A DNA stretch of 64,000 nt from Sphingopyxis sp. H053 (GTDB lineage Bacteria > Pseudomonadota > Alphaproteobacteria > Sphingomonadales > Sphingomonadaceae). The notes under the pieces were generated by a model. That model did no database searches. It saw only the letters and a list, made by a program, of their open reading frames with translations, and was not told the origin of the DNA. Numbering within the stretch: position 1 is the first letter of the stretch; each line of letters begins with the position of its first letter. Below, in pieces: positions 34,121 to 43,014 of this stretch. The translations under genes were made by a program, and so were the position numbers. The stretch is taken from positions 372,001 to 436,000 of the forward strand of contig NZ_LNRU01000002.1 in assembly GCF_001468225.1 (NCBI RefSeq), given 5' to 3'.

Positions 34121-35380
34121 TCAGTGCAGCGAAGTTGCGAAGCTGGTCGTCCGCGCCGGCTCCCGCGCCGCGCGCCAGCCGAACAGCGCGATGACGAGGT
34201 AACAGGCCATCGGCACCAGAAAGGCGAGGAAGCGGCTGCCGCTCGCGTCGGCGACCTGCGCGAAGACGAGCGGCACGAGCGCGCCGCCGACGATCGCCAT
34301 GCAGAGCAGCCCCGACGTCGCCGACGCGGGCGCGGTCGAACGCTCGATCGTCAGCGAGAAGATCACGGGGAACATGATCGAGTTGAACAGCCCGACCGAG
34401 ATCGCGAGCACGCCCGCCGCCGGCCCGCTGATCTGGCTGATCGTCAGGCAGATCAGCGCCGCGGCGACCGCCGCCACCGCGAGGAGCGGACCCGCGGGCA
34501 GCTTGTAGAGGAGACCCGAGCCGATAAAGCGCCCGATCATCGCGCCGAGCCAATAGAGGCTGACGAAGCTCCCCGCCTGTACCGCGCTGATCGCGAACAC
34601 ATCGGGCTGTTCGAGGAAATTGACCATCGCGCTGCCGATCGCGACCTCGGCACCGACATAGAGGAAGATCGCGAGCGCGCCGGCGAGCGCCCACGGCGAT
34701 GCAAAGGCGCTCGACACGCGCGCGCCCGTCTCGACCGGCGGCGCGGCCGCGGTGATCTCGTGGCGGACGCGATACAGGAACATCGCGAGCACTGCGATCA
34801 CCGCCGCGATGAAGACATAAGCGACGTCGATCCGGCCGAGCGAATAGGCGATCTTCGCCTCGGTCACCGGCCCGTCTTCGAACAATCCGCCCTGCAGCAG
34901 CGTCCGCGCCGCGAGATAGGGCGCGATAACGGTGCCGAACGAATTGAACGCCTGACTGAGCACCAGCCGGAAATGCGAGCGTTCGGGACGGCCGAGCGAT
35001 GCCGACAGCGGGTTCGCCGCGACCTGCAGCAGCGTAATCCCCGACGCGATCACGAACAGGCCGACGAGCACGATCGAATATTCGCGCACGACGGTCGCCA
35101 GCGGCATGATCAGGCAGCCGGCGATCATCGTCGCGAGCGCCACGATAATTGAATTGGCCGCACCGAGCCGCCCCATGATCGCCGCCGCAGGAAGCGAGAC
35201 GACACCATAGGCCATGAAGAAGGCGAATTGGGTGAGGAAGCTTTCGGTATCGCTGAGCGCGAAGATCGCCTTCACCGCGGGGATCAAAATGTCGTTGACC
35301 GCGGTCACCGCGCCCCAGACGAAGAAGAGCATGGTGACATAGCCGAAGGTCCAGGCGGTGCCCGAGCGGCTGGCGGTCAT
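34121..35380 (-). CDS. sugar MFS transporter, FucP/GluP type
   Basis: A 419-aa inner-membrane permease of about 12 helices. Family marks: YVTMLFFVWGAVTAVNDILI at the N-terminus, LLQVAANPLSASLG (conserved Asn-Pro) and SQAFNSFGTVIAPYLA. The family imports fucose, glucose, galactose or mannose with protons. With ManA overlapping upstream and GH92 downstream, mannose is the likely substrate. ATG 35380 overlaps the manA stop (ATGA). A longer frame to 35527 would lie inside manA and is rejected. Confidence 0.9.
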   Translation of the reverse strand: MTASRSGTAWTFGYVTMLFFVWGAVTAVNDILIPAVKAIFALSDTESFLTQFAFFMAYGVVSLPAAAIMGRLGAANSIIVALATMIAGCLIMPLATVVREYSIVLVGLFVIASGITLLQVAANPLSASLGRPERSHFRLVLSQAFNSFGTVIAPYLAARTLLQGGLFEDGPVTEAKIAYSLGRIDVAYVFIAAVIAVLAMFLYRVRHEITAAAPPVETGARVSSAFASPWALAGALAIFLYVGAEVAIGSAMVNFLEQPDVFAISAVQAGSFVSLYWLGAMIGRFIGSGLLYKLPAGPLLAVAAVAAALICLTISQISGPAAGVLAISVGLFNSIMFPVIFSLTIERSTAPASATSGLLCMAIVGGALVPLVFAQVADASGSRFLAFLVPMACYLVIALFGWRAAREPARTTSFATSLH

Positions 35381-36204
35381 GCGAGTCTCTCCGCGCCCGG
35401 ATAGGCGAGCAACAGGTCGGCCCCGGCCTCGGCATCGAGTTGCACCGAGCCGGTGAGCGCGAGACACTCGCCCGCCGCGAAAGCGACCCCGTCGACGGTG
35501 CCCTTGCCCGAAACCGGGATCAGCCATGCGGTGACGCCATCGGGCAGCGCGATCGTGCGCGTCCCACCGGCCAACCGTTCGAGCACGAACTTCGGCCCGT
35601 CGACAAGGATCGTGCGGTCGTCGGCGATGCGGCCGGGGGACGGATAGGCGGCATAGGGCTGCGGATCGGACACCGCGATGCCGTCCTCCAGATGCAGCTC
35701 GCGCGGGCGCCCATAGTCATAGAGGCGGTACGTCGTCTCGCTGTTCTGCTGCACCTCGATCAGCGTCAGACCCGCGCCGATCGCGTGCACCGTGCCCGAG
35801 GGGACGTAGAAGAAATCGCCTGCCTTCACGGACTTCCAGTCGAGCGATTGCTCGATGCTGCCATCGAGCGCGGCGTCGCGCAGCGCCGCCGTGTCGACCG
35901 GCGCTTTCGTTCCCAGCGCAATCGTCGAATCGGGCGCGGCGCCCAGGATCAGCCAGCATTCGTCCTTGCCGCGCGGCAGCCCGCGTGCATGCGCCTGTTC
36001 GTCGTCGGGATGCACCTGCACCGACAGTTTTTCGCTGGTGAAGAGATATTTGATCAGAAGATCGGGCGTGCTGTCGCCGGGCGCCTGGAACCAGATTTCG
36101 CCGACGGGCTCGCCGCCCGCGGGCGAATCGCGAAACGGCCCCCATAGCTGGTGGCGCCCCCAGGGCTTTTCCACGCGATGGGTCGCAAGCAATGTCGCCG
36201 GCAC
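35377..36204 (-). CDS. manA: class I mannose-6-phosphate isomerase
   Basis: A 275-aa short-type ManA. Zinc ligands and active-site motifs: LSVQVHPDDEQAHARG (Gln and His), GKDECWLILG (Glu), YVPSGTVHAIGAGLTLIEVQ (His). It interconverts mannose-6-phosphate and fructose-6-phosphate, linking mannose released by the GH92/GH125 enzymes to glycolysis. Cytoplasmic, no signal. It is the first gene of manA-MFS-GH92-GH2, divergent from a second sugar permease at 36381, and coupled to the next gene by ATGA overlap. Confidence 0.93.
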   Translation of the reverse strand: MPATLLATHRVEKPWGRHQLWGPFRDSPAGGEPVGEIWFQAPGDSTPDLLIKYLFTSEKLSVQVHPDDEQAHARGLPRGKDECWLILGAAPDSTIALGTKAPVDTAALRDAALDGSIEQSLDWKSVKAGDFFYVPSGTVHAIGAGLTLIEVQQNSETTYRLYDYGRPRELHLEDGIAVSDPQPYAAYPSPGRIADDRTILVDGPKFVLERLAGGTRTIALPDGVTAWLIPVSGKGTVDGVAFAAGECLALTGSVQLDAEAGADLLLAYPGAERLA

Positions 36205-36380
36205 AAACCTCTCCCTGTTTCCCAGCCGCCGTTCCGGGTCTGGTTTGCAAAAACTGCCCCGGCCGGACGCCCCTCGTCAAGATAATAATGAAAATTAATT
36301 TATTTGATCGAAATCGCCGTTGTGGCATGGCTGTCGGCAATCAGGACGGGCGCCGATGCCCGATCCGTCGGAGAGAGTGG
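36205..36380. promoter_or_regulatory. divergent promoter region between manA and sugar porter
   Basis: The 176-bp region contains an AT-rich tract (36283-36307, including GAAAATTAATTTATTTGATC) that stands out from the GC-rich surroundings. It is a likely control region for both directions, possibly bound by the ROK repressor at 37.8 kb. No perfect palindrome was identified. Confidence 0.35.
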
Positions 36381-37766
36381 ATGACAGGCAAGCACGACAG
36401 CGAAGCATTTCGGGTGCCCGGCGCACCGCAACGTCCGGGAGGGCGCGGCACGGGAGGTCGCGGTACTTTGGCCGCCGCGATCGGGACGGCGGCCCTGGCG
36501 GGTCTTCTCTTCGGATTCGATACCGCGGTGATCGCAGGGGTGACGGGTGACCTCACCCATCTCTTCGCGCTCACCCCCGAAACGCTCGGCATCACCGTAG
36601 CGGCCGCGCTCTGGGGCACCCTCGTCGGGGCGCTGTTCGCGGGCAAGCCGGGCGATGCGTTCGGCAGCCGCGACAGCCTGCGGATCCTCGCCGCCTTTTA
36701 TTTCATCGCGGGAATCGGCTGCGCGCTGGCATCGAGCTGGCCGGCCTTCCTCATCTTCCGTTTCATGTGCGGGCTCGCGATCGGCGGCTCGTCGGTGCTT
36801 GCGCCCGTCTACATCGCCGAGATCGCGCCGCCGCGGCACCGCGGGTTCCTCGTCGGCCTGTTCCAGCTGATGATCGTGACCGGCATTCTCGTCGCCTATC
36901 TGAGCAACGCGACGATCGCGGGGCTGGTCGGCGGCGACGCGGCATGGCGGTGGAAGCTGGGCGTCACCGCCGCCCCCGCCCTGCTGTTCTTCGTTCTGCT
37001 GTTCGCGATCCCCAACAGCCCGCGCTGGCTCGTCGCCAAGGGACGCCGGGACGAAGCGGGCATCGCGCTGACGCGGATCGGCACCGCGCCCGATGCCGCC
37101 GAAGCCGAACTCCGCCGCGTCGAGCAGGCGCTCGAACGCGACCCGCCGGGGGAGAAGCTGTCGTGGCGCCGCCATCGGCGGCCGATAATGCTCGTGATCC
37201 TCGTCGCGATGTTCAACCAGCTCGCCGGCATCAACGCGGTGCTCTATTATCTCAACGACATCTTCGCGCGCGCGGGTTCGCTATCGCCCGACCGGCAGGC
37301 GGTGCTGATCGGCATCGCCAATCTGGTGTTCACGCTCGTCGGCATGGCGCTGATCGACCGGATCGGGCGCAAGACGCTTCTGCTCGCGGGCGCGGCGGGC
37401 ATGACATTATGCCTCGCCGCCGCCGCAGGGGTCCTTTACGGCGCGCTCGACAACGGCCTGATGCTCCCCGCGCTCATCGGTTTCATCGCCTTCTTCGCGA
37501 CGAGCCAGGGCGCGGTCATCTGGGTTTATATTTCGGAGATATTCCCGACCCCCGTCCGCGCGCGCGGCAGCGCGCTTGGCGCGAGCACGCATTGGCTGAT
37601 GAACGCGCTGATCGCCGGTATCTTCCCGATATTGGTGGCGTGGTCGCCCGGCGCGCCGTTCGCGATCTTCGCCGCCGCGATGGTCGTCCAGTTCGTCGTC
37701 GTCGCGGCGATCTTCCCCGAAACGCGGGGTGTCGACCTCGACGAGATGGCGGAGCGGATCGAGTAA
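36381..37766 (+). CDS. sugar porter MFS transporter (XylE/GalP type)
   Basis: A 461-aa 12-helix symporter of the SP family: AGLLFGFDTAVIAGV, SSVLAPVYIAEIAPPRHRG, PNSPRWLVAKGRRDEA, QLAGINAVLYYLNDIFARAG, DRIGRKTLLLAG and the closing FPETRGVDLDEM. It should bring a hexose into the cytoplasm, probably mannose or another sugar released by this locus. ATG 36381 has GGAGAG upstream. It is divergent from manA and convergent with the ROK repressor gene, 4 bp apart. Confidence 0.92.
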   Translation: MTGKHDSEAFRVPGAPQRPGGRGTGGRGTLAAAIGTAALAGLLFGFDTAVIAGVTGDLTHLFALTPETLGITVAAALWGTLVGALFAGKPGDAFGSRDSLRILAAFYFIAGIGCALASSWPAFLIFRFMCGLAIGGSSVLAPVYIAEIAPPRHRGFLVGLFQLMIVTGILVAYLSNATIAGLVGGDAAWRWKLGVTAAPALLFFVLLFAIPNSPRWLVAKGRRDEAGIALTRIGTAPDAAEAELRRVEQALERDPPGEKLSWRRHRRPIMLVILVAMFNQLAGINAVLYYLNDIFARAGSLSPDRQAVLIGIANLVFTLVGMALIDRIGRKTLLLAGAAGMTLCLAAAAGVLYGALDNGLMLPALIGFIAFFATSQGAVIWVYISEIFPTPVRARGSALGASTHWLMNALIAGIFPILVAWSPGAPFAIFAAAMVVQFVVVAAIFPETRGVDLDEMAERIE

Positions 37767-37770
37767 AGCG

Positions 37771-39012
37771 TCAGCGCCCCGCCTGCATCAGGATCGATTC
37801 GGACGGCAGGACATTGTCGAGGAACGGAATGATCGCGGCGCCGATCGCCGACGCATCGTCGGCCGCCTCGGCGCGTCGCACCGGCGCCACCACGGGAAGC
37901 TTGCGCCCCGCCATCCGCGCATTGAGCCGTTCGACGAGCGCGTCGACCAATTTGCCCGGAAGCCGCCCGCCGATGAGGATCGCGGCCGGATTGATCAGGC
38001 AATTGACCGCAATCAGCGGCTGGACCAGCACGTCGGCGGCATCGTCGAGCCATTGGACGATCACCGCCTCCTGCGCCGCCGGGCCGTCGATCAGCGCCTC
38101 GGGCCCGTCGACGACATGCCCCGCTGCTTCCAGCCGGGCGTAAAGCGCCGACAGCGAAACCGTGTCCTGCACATTCGCCCCCTCGCCGCGCGCCGGATCG
38201 GGCAGCGCCCAGATCTCGCCCGACCGCGAATCGGCGCCGCGTACGTAGCTGCGGTCGATCACCAGCCCGCCGCCGAGGCCCGCGCTGATCAGCAGGTAAA
38301 AGAAACTCGGCAGCGCGATGCCGTTGCCCAGATGGACTTCGCCGAGCGCCGCCGACGCGGCATCATTGTCGGCGTGGAGCGGCCAGGGCAGCACTTCGCC
38401 GAGCAGCGCGCCCAGGTCGATATCGTCCCACGCGTCATATTCGGTCGGCCGGTGCGGCAATGAAATCCGCCCGAGATCGTCGGGCAGCGCGACGCCGACG
38501 CCAAGGATGCGCCCCCGATCGACGCCGCCCTCTTCGAGTAGTCCAGGCAGGATGTCGCGGACATGATCGACGACCGTTCCGGGCAGCGCGAAGGCAATCT
38601 CGCGCGTGTGGCGGCTGCGAATCTTGCCCGCGAGGTCGAGCGTCACCAGCGTGATATGGTCGCGGTCGATGTTGAGCCCGATCGAGAAGGCGCCGTCGGG
38701 ATCGATCACGATCCGCATCGCGGGCTGGCCGCGCTTGCCCTGCAGCCGTCCCGCCGGTTTGACGAGCCCCAGGTCGATCAGCCGCTTGGTGATATTGACG
38801 ATCGTCGGCGGCGTCAGCCCGGTGACGCGCGCCAGGTCGCTGCGCGTCGTTTCGTCGGTCAGGCGAATAGCCTGCAGCACGATCCGCTGATTATAGTCGC
38901 CCGCGCGCTCCAGATTGGTGCCCGATAGGCTGAGCGTCAGCCGCGCGTCGCGCGCCTCTGGACCATTTTTCGTCGGTTGCCGCCGGTCAAGACCCGGAAG
39001 ATTAAGGGCCAT
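37771..39012 (-). CDS. ROK-family transcriptional repressor (NagC/Mlc/XylR type)
   Basis: A 413-aa protein. Residues about 35-95 form a winged helix-turn-helix (QRIVLQAIRLTDETTRSDLA; VTGLTPPTIVNITKRLIDLG), followed by a ROK domain (IGLNIDRDHITLVTLDLAGK; LLISAGLGGGLVIDRSYVRG; NPAAILIGG). The CxCGxxGC zinc motif usual in this family is not present. It probably represses the mannoside operons in response to a sugar or sugar phosphate. ATG 39012 is used; the 39030 alternative is a TTG. It is convergent with the sugar porter. Confidence 0.9.
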   Translation of the reverse strand: MALNLPGLDRRQPTKNGPEARDARLTLSLSGTNLERAGDYNQRIVLQAIRLTDETTRSDLARVTGLTPPTIVNITKRLIDLGLVKPAGRLQGKRGQPAMRIVIDPDGAFSIGLNIDRDHITLVTLDLAGKIRSRHTREIAFALPGTVVDHVRDILPGLLEEGGVDRGRILGVGVALPDDLGRISLPHRPTEYDAWDDIDLGALLGEVLPWPLHADNDAASAALGEVHLGNGIALPSFFYLLISAGLGGGLVIDRSYVRGADSRSGEIWALPDPARGEGANVQDTVSLSALYARLEAAGHVVDGPEALIDGPAAQEAVIVQWLDDAADVLVQPLIAVNCLINPAAILIGGRLPGKLVDALVERLNARMAGRKLPVVAPVRRAEAADDASAIGAAIIPFLDNVLPSESILMQAGR

Positions 39013-39075
39013 CGCTGGATTGTCCTTCAAACTGATCCGAATGCCCGGCGCCCCCCGCCAAACAGATTCGATTCA

Positions 39076-39105
39076 TAAAGCATAGGCGCTTTAATAATTC
39101 GAATT
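39076..39105 (-). promoter_or_regulatory. candidate operator/promoter of the ROK repressor gene
   Basis: TAAAGC-N6-GCTTTA (39076-39093) is a perfect 6-bp inverted repeat, and AATTCGAATT (39096-39105) is a perfect 10-bp palindrome. Both lie in an AT-rich tract 64-93 bp upstream of the repressor start, consistent with autoregulation. Confidence 0.45.
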
Positions 39106-39185
39106 TAGATAAAGCGGAGCAACGCCCTCCTGTCAATGACGGGCGCTAAGGCTGTGCAGCGATCAGGTTGAAGCGTGGTTGTCGG

Positions 39186-40817
39186 CTATGGGCATCCGGC
39201 CGGACGGGGCCGCAGCAAAGCACGGCCCGCGGCGACGCCGGTCGTCCGGCCGTCGTCGACCGCCAGCGCGCCGTTGACGAACAATTTGCTGACGCCAACG
39301 CTCAGCTCGCGCGGGCGCACATAATCGGCGCGCGGGGCATATTGGTCGGGGTTGAAGACGAGTATATCGGCGAAATAGCCGGGACGCAGATAGCCGCGCC
39401 GGTCGAGCTTGTAGATGTCGGCGGTGCGCCCCGTCGACTGGCGGATGAAGGTAGCGAGGTCGATGACCTTCCGCTCGCGGACATAGCGCACATATTTTTC
39501 GGGAAAGGTCGCGAACATGCGCGGATGGCCGTCCGAGCCGTCGGACGATGTCACCATCCACGGCTGCTTCATCAGCAGGTCGACGTCGGCCTGCGCCATG
39601 TTGAACGACGCGACCGCGGTGCCGCCGCTCTTCTGTTCGCCCGCTTCGATGCTCTGCCGGATGATGCGCAGCGCGGCGTCGCGGCTGTCGAGCTTCCACG
39701 TGTCTGCTACCTGTTCGAGCGTCTGGCCGGTCCAGGGAAAGCCCTGCGCGATGAGCAGCAGCGCACTCGCGCCGCCGCGCCGGCGAAGATTCTCCTGCAT
39801 CTCGCCGCGAATCCGTTCCAGCGTTGCGGGATCATCGAGCCGCTTCAGCAAGGCCGGCCCGCCGCCGTCGACCGCCCAGCGCGGCAGCAGCGACGCATCG
39901 AGGCTCGATCCCGACGCCAGCCAGGGATATTGATCGGCGGTCACATCGACCCCCGACTTGCGCGCGGCGTCGATCGCGTCGATCACCGCGCCCGCCTGTC
40001 CATGCACATCGACGCCAAGCGCTTTCAGATGCGCGAAATGGACGGGCATTCCCGCCTGCCGCCCGATGTCGATCGCTTCCTGCACCGACCCGAGCAGGCC
40101 GATGCTGTAGCTCGATTCGTCGCGCTGGTGGGTGTCGTAGACGCCGCCGTGGCGCGCGGCCTCGCGCGCCACCGCCACGACCTCGTCCGTGATAGAAAAG
40201 CTTTGCGGCGCATAGAAGAGGCCGGTCGACAGGCCGACGGCGCCTTCGCACATGCCCTTGGCCACCAGCGCTTTCATCCGGTCGAGTTCGGCGGGGCTCG
40301 GCGCGCGCGCATCCTGACCGAGCACGCGCTGGCGAACCGGGCCGAACCCGACGAACGGAACGATATTGGTGCCGATCCCCGATGCCGCGAGCTTGCCGGC
40401 ATCCTCCGCAACATCGGGCGTACCCGACCCGTCGACCCCGATCATCACGGTGGTCGCGCCCTGATTGAGCCACGCCGCATTGACGCGCACCGCCTTGTCG
40501 GGCGAACGGATGAAGCTGTCGGCATGGGTGTGCGGATCGATGAAGCCCGGCGCGACGATCATGCCCTTGGCGTCGATGACCTTGCCCGCCTTATGGCGGC
40601 CCGACTTGCCAACATAGACGATCTGGTCGCCGCGGATCGCGACATCGCCGACAAAGGGCTTGCCCTCGCCGCCGTCGTAGATCGTGCCGCCGCGGATGAT
40701 CACATCGACCGTCTGATCCGCCTTCGCCGCCGCTCCGCCCACGCAGAGCAGCGCTGCGGCCACCGACAGCGAACCGATCGTGCGGCGAACCGAAAGCGAA
40801 GCAAGCGGTTGGGGCAT
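39186..40817 (-). CDS. exported N-acyl-D-amino-acid deacylase (D-aminoacylase family)
   Basis: A 543-aa amidohydrolase with a signal peptide (VRRTIGSLSVAAALLCVGGA, cleavage around AKA). Metal-binding GFIDPHTHADS; CEGAVGLSTGLFYAPQ (the family's active-site Cys region is CEGA); YDTHQRD; VHFAHLKALG; TSSDGSDGHPR with the catalytic Asp; and the closing RRGYLRPGYFADILVFNPDQ. The family removes acyl groups from N-acyl-D-amino acids (for example N-acyl-D-Glu/Asp/Met). Export suggests periplasmic action. It is divergent from the LysR gene, with a LysR box between. GGAAGGA precedes ATG 40817. Confidence 0.9.
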   Translation of the reverse strand: MPQPLASLSVRRTIGSLSVAAALLCVGGAAAKADQTVDVIIRGGTIYDGGEGKPFVGDVAIRGDQIVYVGKSGRHKAGKVIDAKGMIVAPGFIDPHTHADSFIRSPDKAVRVNAAWLNQGATTVMIGVDGSGTPDVAEDAGKLAASGIGTNIVPFVGFGPVRQRVLGQDARAPSPAELDRMKALVAKGMCEGAVGLSTGLFYAPQSFSITDEVVAVAREAARHGGVYDTHQRDESSYSIGLLGSVQEAIDIGRQAGMPVHFAHLKALGVDVHGQAGAVIDAIDAARKSGVDVTADQYPWLASGSSLDASLLPRWAVDGGGPALLKRLDDPATLERIRGEMQENLRRRGGASALLLIAQGFPWTGQTLEQVADTWKLDSRDAALRIIRQSIEAGEQKSGGTAVASFNMAQADVDLLMKQPWMVTSSDGSDGHPRMFATFPEKYVRYVRERKVIDLATFIRQSTGRTADIYKLDRRGYLRPGYFADILVFNPDQYAPRADYVRPRELSVGVSKLFVNGALAVDDGRTTGVAAGRALLRPRPAGCP

Positions 40818-40902
40818 CGGCGTGATCCTTCCATGGAGCTTTTATCAGGGACGAAGATGTCTCGATTGCACGTCCCGCGTCCAGACAGCGTTGTTGCACC
40901 CC

Positions 40903-40921
40903 CTATAACCCGATGGCATAG
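40903..40921. promoter_or_regulatory. LysR-type box 1 (D-aminoacylase/LysR divergent promoter)
   Basis: CTATAACCCGATGGCATAG is CTAT-N11-ATAG, a dyad containing the T-N11-A core of LysR-type sites. It lies 86 bp from the D-aminoacylase start and 81 bp from the LysR start. Similar boxes lie at 41881 and 51861. Confidence 0.65.
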
Positions 40922-41001
40922 AGATCAAAGCCACAACAATATCCGGCCAAAACAAGGGGCAATCGCACGCCCCGGTGTCGCAACTTCGGGATCCTAATGG
41001 A

Positions 41002-41886
41002 ATGAACCTGCGCCAGATCGAGATATTCCACGCGGTCTTCCTGCACGGCACGGTCAGCGCCGCGGCGCGGTCGCTCAACGTGTCGCAGCCGTCGGTGACC
41101 AAGGTGCTGCGCCATGCCGAACGCTCGATCGGCCTGACCCTGTTCGAACGGTCGAAGGGGCGGCTGATCCCGACGCAGGACGCGCACACGCTGTTCGCCG
41201 AAGTCTCCGACATTCAGGACCGGGTGCGCTCGCTGCGCCAGGCGTGCCAGAATTTGCGCCACGGGCGCGGCGGGCTGCTCCGCATTTCGGCGCTTCCCTC
41301 GCTCGGGCTCGGCGCGATACCCGAGGCCGTCGCCCGCTTCATGGGCGATCATGCGGACATCATGTTCGACCTCCAGACGCTGCATCACGACGAAATGGTG
41401 CGCAAACTCTATGAGCATGAAACCGACATCGCGATCAGTTTCGAAGTGCCCTTGTCGGCGCCCGTCGCGCATCAGGTGATCGGCGAGGGCGAGCTGGTCG
41501 TCATCTATCGTGAAGGGGACATGCCCGGCGCACCGCCGCGCCTGCACCTCGACGAGCTGCGCGGGCACAAGTTCATCAGCCCGGTGCAAGGCGGCCCGAT
41601 CGGACGGATGCTGTCGAGCGAGCTCAGCCGACTCGAGGTCGAGCTGGACGAGGTCGTTTCGGCGCGCACCTATTATGTCGCCGCGGCGTTGGTGGGTGCG
41701 GGGGTCGGCATGGCGATCGTCGACAATTTCACCGCGCATGCCGCGCTGCCCCCCGGGCTATCGAGCCGGCCGCTGCAGCCCGCGATCACCTTCGACATCA
41801 ACGCGGTCTATCTGCAGAACCGCCCGCCGTCGCGAACGGCGTCGGCGTTCCTCGCGGTGCTCGCGACGGTGATCGAGGGGCTATAG
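41002..41886 (+). CDS. LysR-family regulator of the D-amino-acid locus (DgcR-like)
   Basis: A 294-aa LTTR. The helix-turn-helix covers residues 1-60 (MNLRQIEIFHAVFLHGTVSA; ARSLNVSQPSVTKVLRHAER), then a linker helix and a periplasmic-binding-type effector domain (LLRISALPSLGLGAIPEAVA; DIAISFEVPL; VAAALVGAGVGMAIVD). A GTG at 40975 could add nine residues, but ATG 41002 fits the family. Adjacent dgcN/dgcA orthologues are controlled by a LysR protein, DgcR, in marine bacteria; orthology here is inferred from context. Its stop codon lies inside a second LysR box. Confidence 0.9.
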   Translation: MNLRQIEIFHAVFLHGTVSAAARSLNVSQPSVTKVLRHAERSIGLTLFERSKGRLIPTQDAHTLFAEVSDIQDRVRSLRQACQNLRHGRGGLLRISALPSLGLGAIPEAVARFMGDHADIMFDLQTLHHDEMVRKLYEHETDIAISFEVPLSAPVAHQVIGEGELVVIYREGDMPGAPPRLHLDELRGHKFISPVQGGPIGRMLSSELSRLEVELDEVVSARTYYVAAALVGAGVGMAIVDNFTAHAALPPGLSSRPLQPAITFDINAVYLQNRPPSRTASAFLAVLATVIEGL

Positions 41887-41899
41887 CGTCAAGCTATAG
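41881..41899. promoter_or_regulatory. LysR-type box 2 (dgcN operon promoter)
   Basis: CTATAGCGTCAAGCTATAG, CTAT-N11-ATAG with a fuller dyad CTATAGC/GCTATAG. It overlaps the LysR stop and lies 83 bp before the dgcN start. Confidence 0.7.
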
Positions 41900-41981
41900 G
41901 ATATGGGGCGCTAGATATTGGGGCGTTACGGCAGCAAGGGATAATATCGGCCTCTCATCATCTCGCAGGTTTCCCGGATCC

Positions 41982-43004
41982 ATGATCGAAACGCCCTATC
42001 TTCTCTACCTCGGCCACTCGAGCGACCCCGCCGACATCAAGACCTCGCGCGGGCTCGCGGTGTTCCGGCCCGACATCAGCATCGGCGAATATCGCCACGA
42101 CGATTGCCCGCTGACTCTGGACCTGCCACGCATGGATTTCGCCGCAGCGCACGACGCCGGTGCGCGGACGCTAGTGCTCGGCATCGCCAATGCGGGCGGC
42201 AAGCTGGGTGAGGATCTGATCGTCGATGCGCTCGCCGCGATGGACGCCGGGCTCGACATCGCATCGGGGCTCCACCACCGGCTGAACGCCGAACCGCGCC
42301 TGATTGCAGCCGCGGCGCGGCTCGGCCGCAAGCTCCACGACGTGCGCGACCCGCGGCCCGACATTCCGATCGGCAACGGCAAGCCGCGCGCGGGCAAAAG
42401 GCTGCTGACCGTCGGCACCGATTGTTCGGTCGGCAAGATGTACACGACGCTCTGCCTCGCCAGCGCACTCGAAAAGCGCGGCGTGGCCGCCGATTTCCGC
42501 GCGACCGGGCAGACCGGCATATTGATCGCGGGCGACGGCGTCCCGCTCGACGCCGTGGTCGCAGACTTCATTTCGGGCGCAATCGAGCAAATTTCGCCCG
42601 CGCGCAGCGACGACGGCTGGGACCTGATCGAAGGGCAGGGCTCGCTCTATCATCCCTCCTTCGCCGGCGTGTCGACGGGGCTGCTGCACGGCGCGCAGCC
42701 CGACGCGCTCGTCCTCTGCCACGACCCGGTGCGCCCGCATATGCGCGGCCTGCCGCACTATCCGCTGCCCGGCATTGCCGAAACGCTGGAGGCCAATCTG
42801 CGCGTGGCGCGGCTGACCAATGCCGACGTGCAAGTGGTCGGCATCGCGCTCAACACCTCGGCGATGTCCGAAGATGAAGCGAAGGCGCTGTGCGCGAGAA
42901 CCGAAGCAGAATTCGGGCTGCCTACCAGCGATCCCTATCGCTTCGGGGTCGAGGCAATCCTCGACCGGTTGCTGGACGCGCCCGCCACCGCCGAAACCGT
43001 CTGA
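41982..43004 (+). CDS. dgcN: D-glutamate N-acetyltransferase DgcN (DUF1611 family)
   Basis: A 340-aa DUF1611 protein. An N-terminal Rossmann-like part (PYLLYLGHSSDPADIKTSRG) precedes a P-loop-like domain with LLTVGTDCSVGKMYTTLCL and RATGQTGILIAGDGVPLDAV. DgcN has been described as acetylating D-glutamate, the first step of a D-Glu catabolic route whose second step is DgcA. Here dgcA follows after 10 bp, which supports the name. The older annotation is simply DUF1611 or EBNA-1-like NAD-dependent family. Cytoplasmic. First gene of a six-gene operon with a LysR box upstream. Confidence 0.87.
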   Translation: MIETPYLLYLGHSSDPADIKTSRGLAVFRPDISIGEYRHDDCPLTLDLPRMDFAAAHDAGARTLVLGIANAGGKLGEDLIVDALAAMDAGLDIASGLHHRLNAEPRLIAAAARLGRKLHDVRDPRPDIPIGNGKPRAGKRLLTVGTDCSVGKMYTTLCLASALEKRGVAADFRATGQTGILIAGDGVPLDAVVADFISGAIEQISPARSDDGWDLIEGQGSLYHPSFAGVSTGLLHGAQPDALVLCHDPVRPHMRGLPHYPLPGIAETLEANLRVARLTNADVQVVGIALNTSAMSEDEAKALCARTEAEFGLPTSDPYRFGVEAILDRLLDAPATAETV

Positions 43005-43014
43005 TCGCCCGGCG

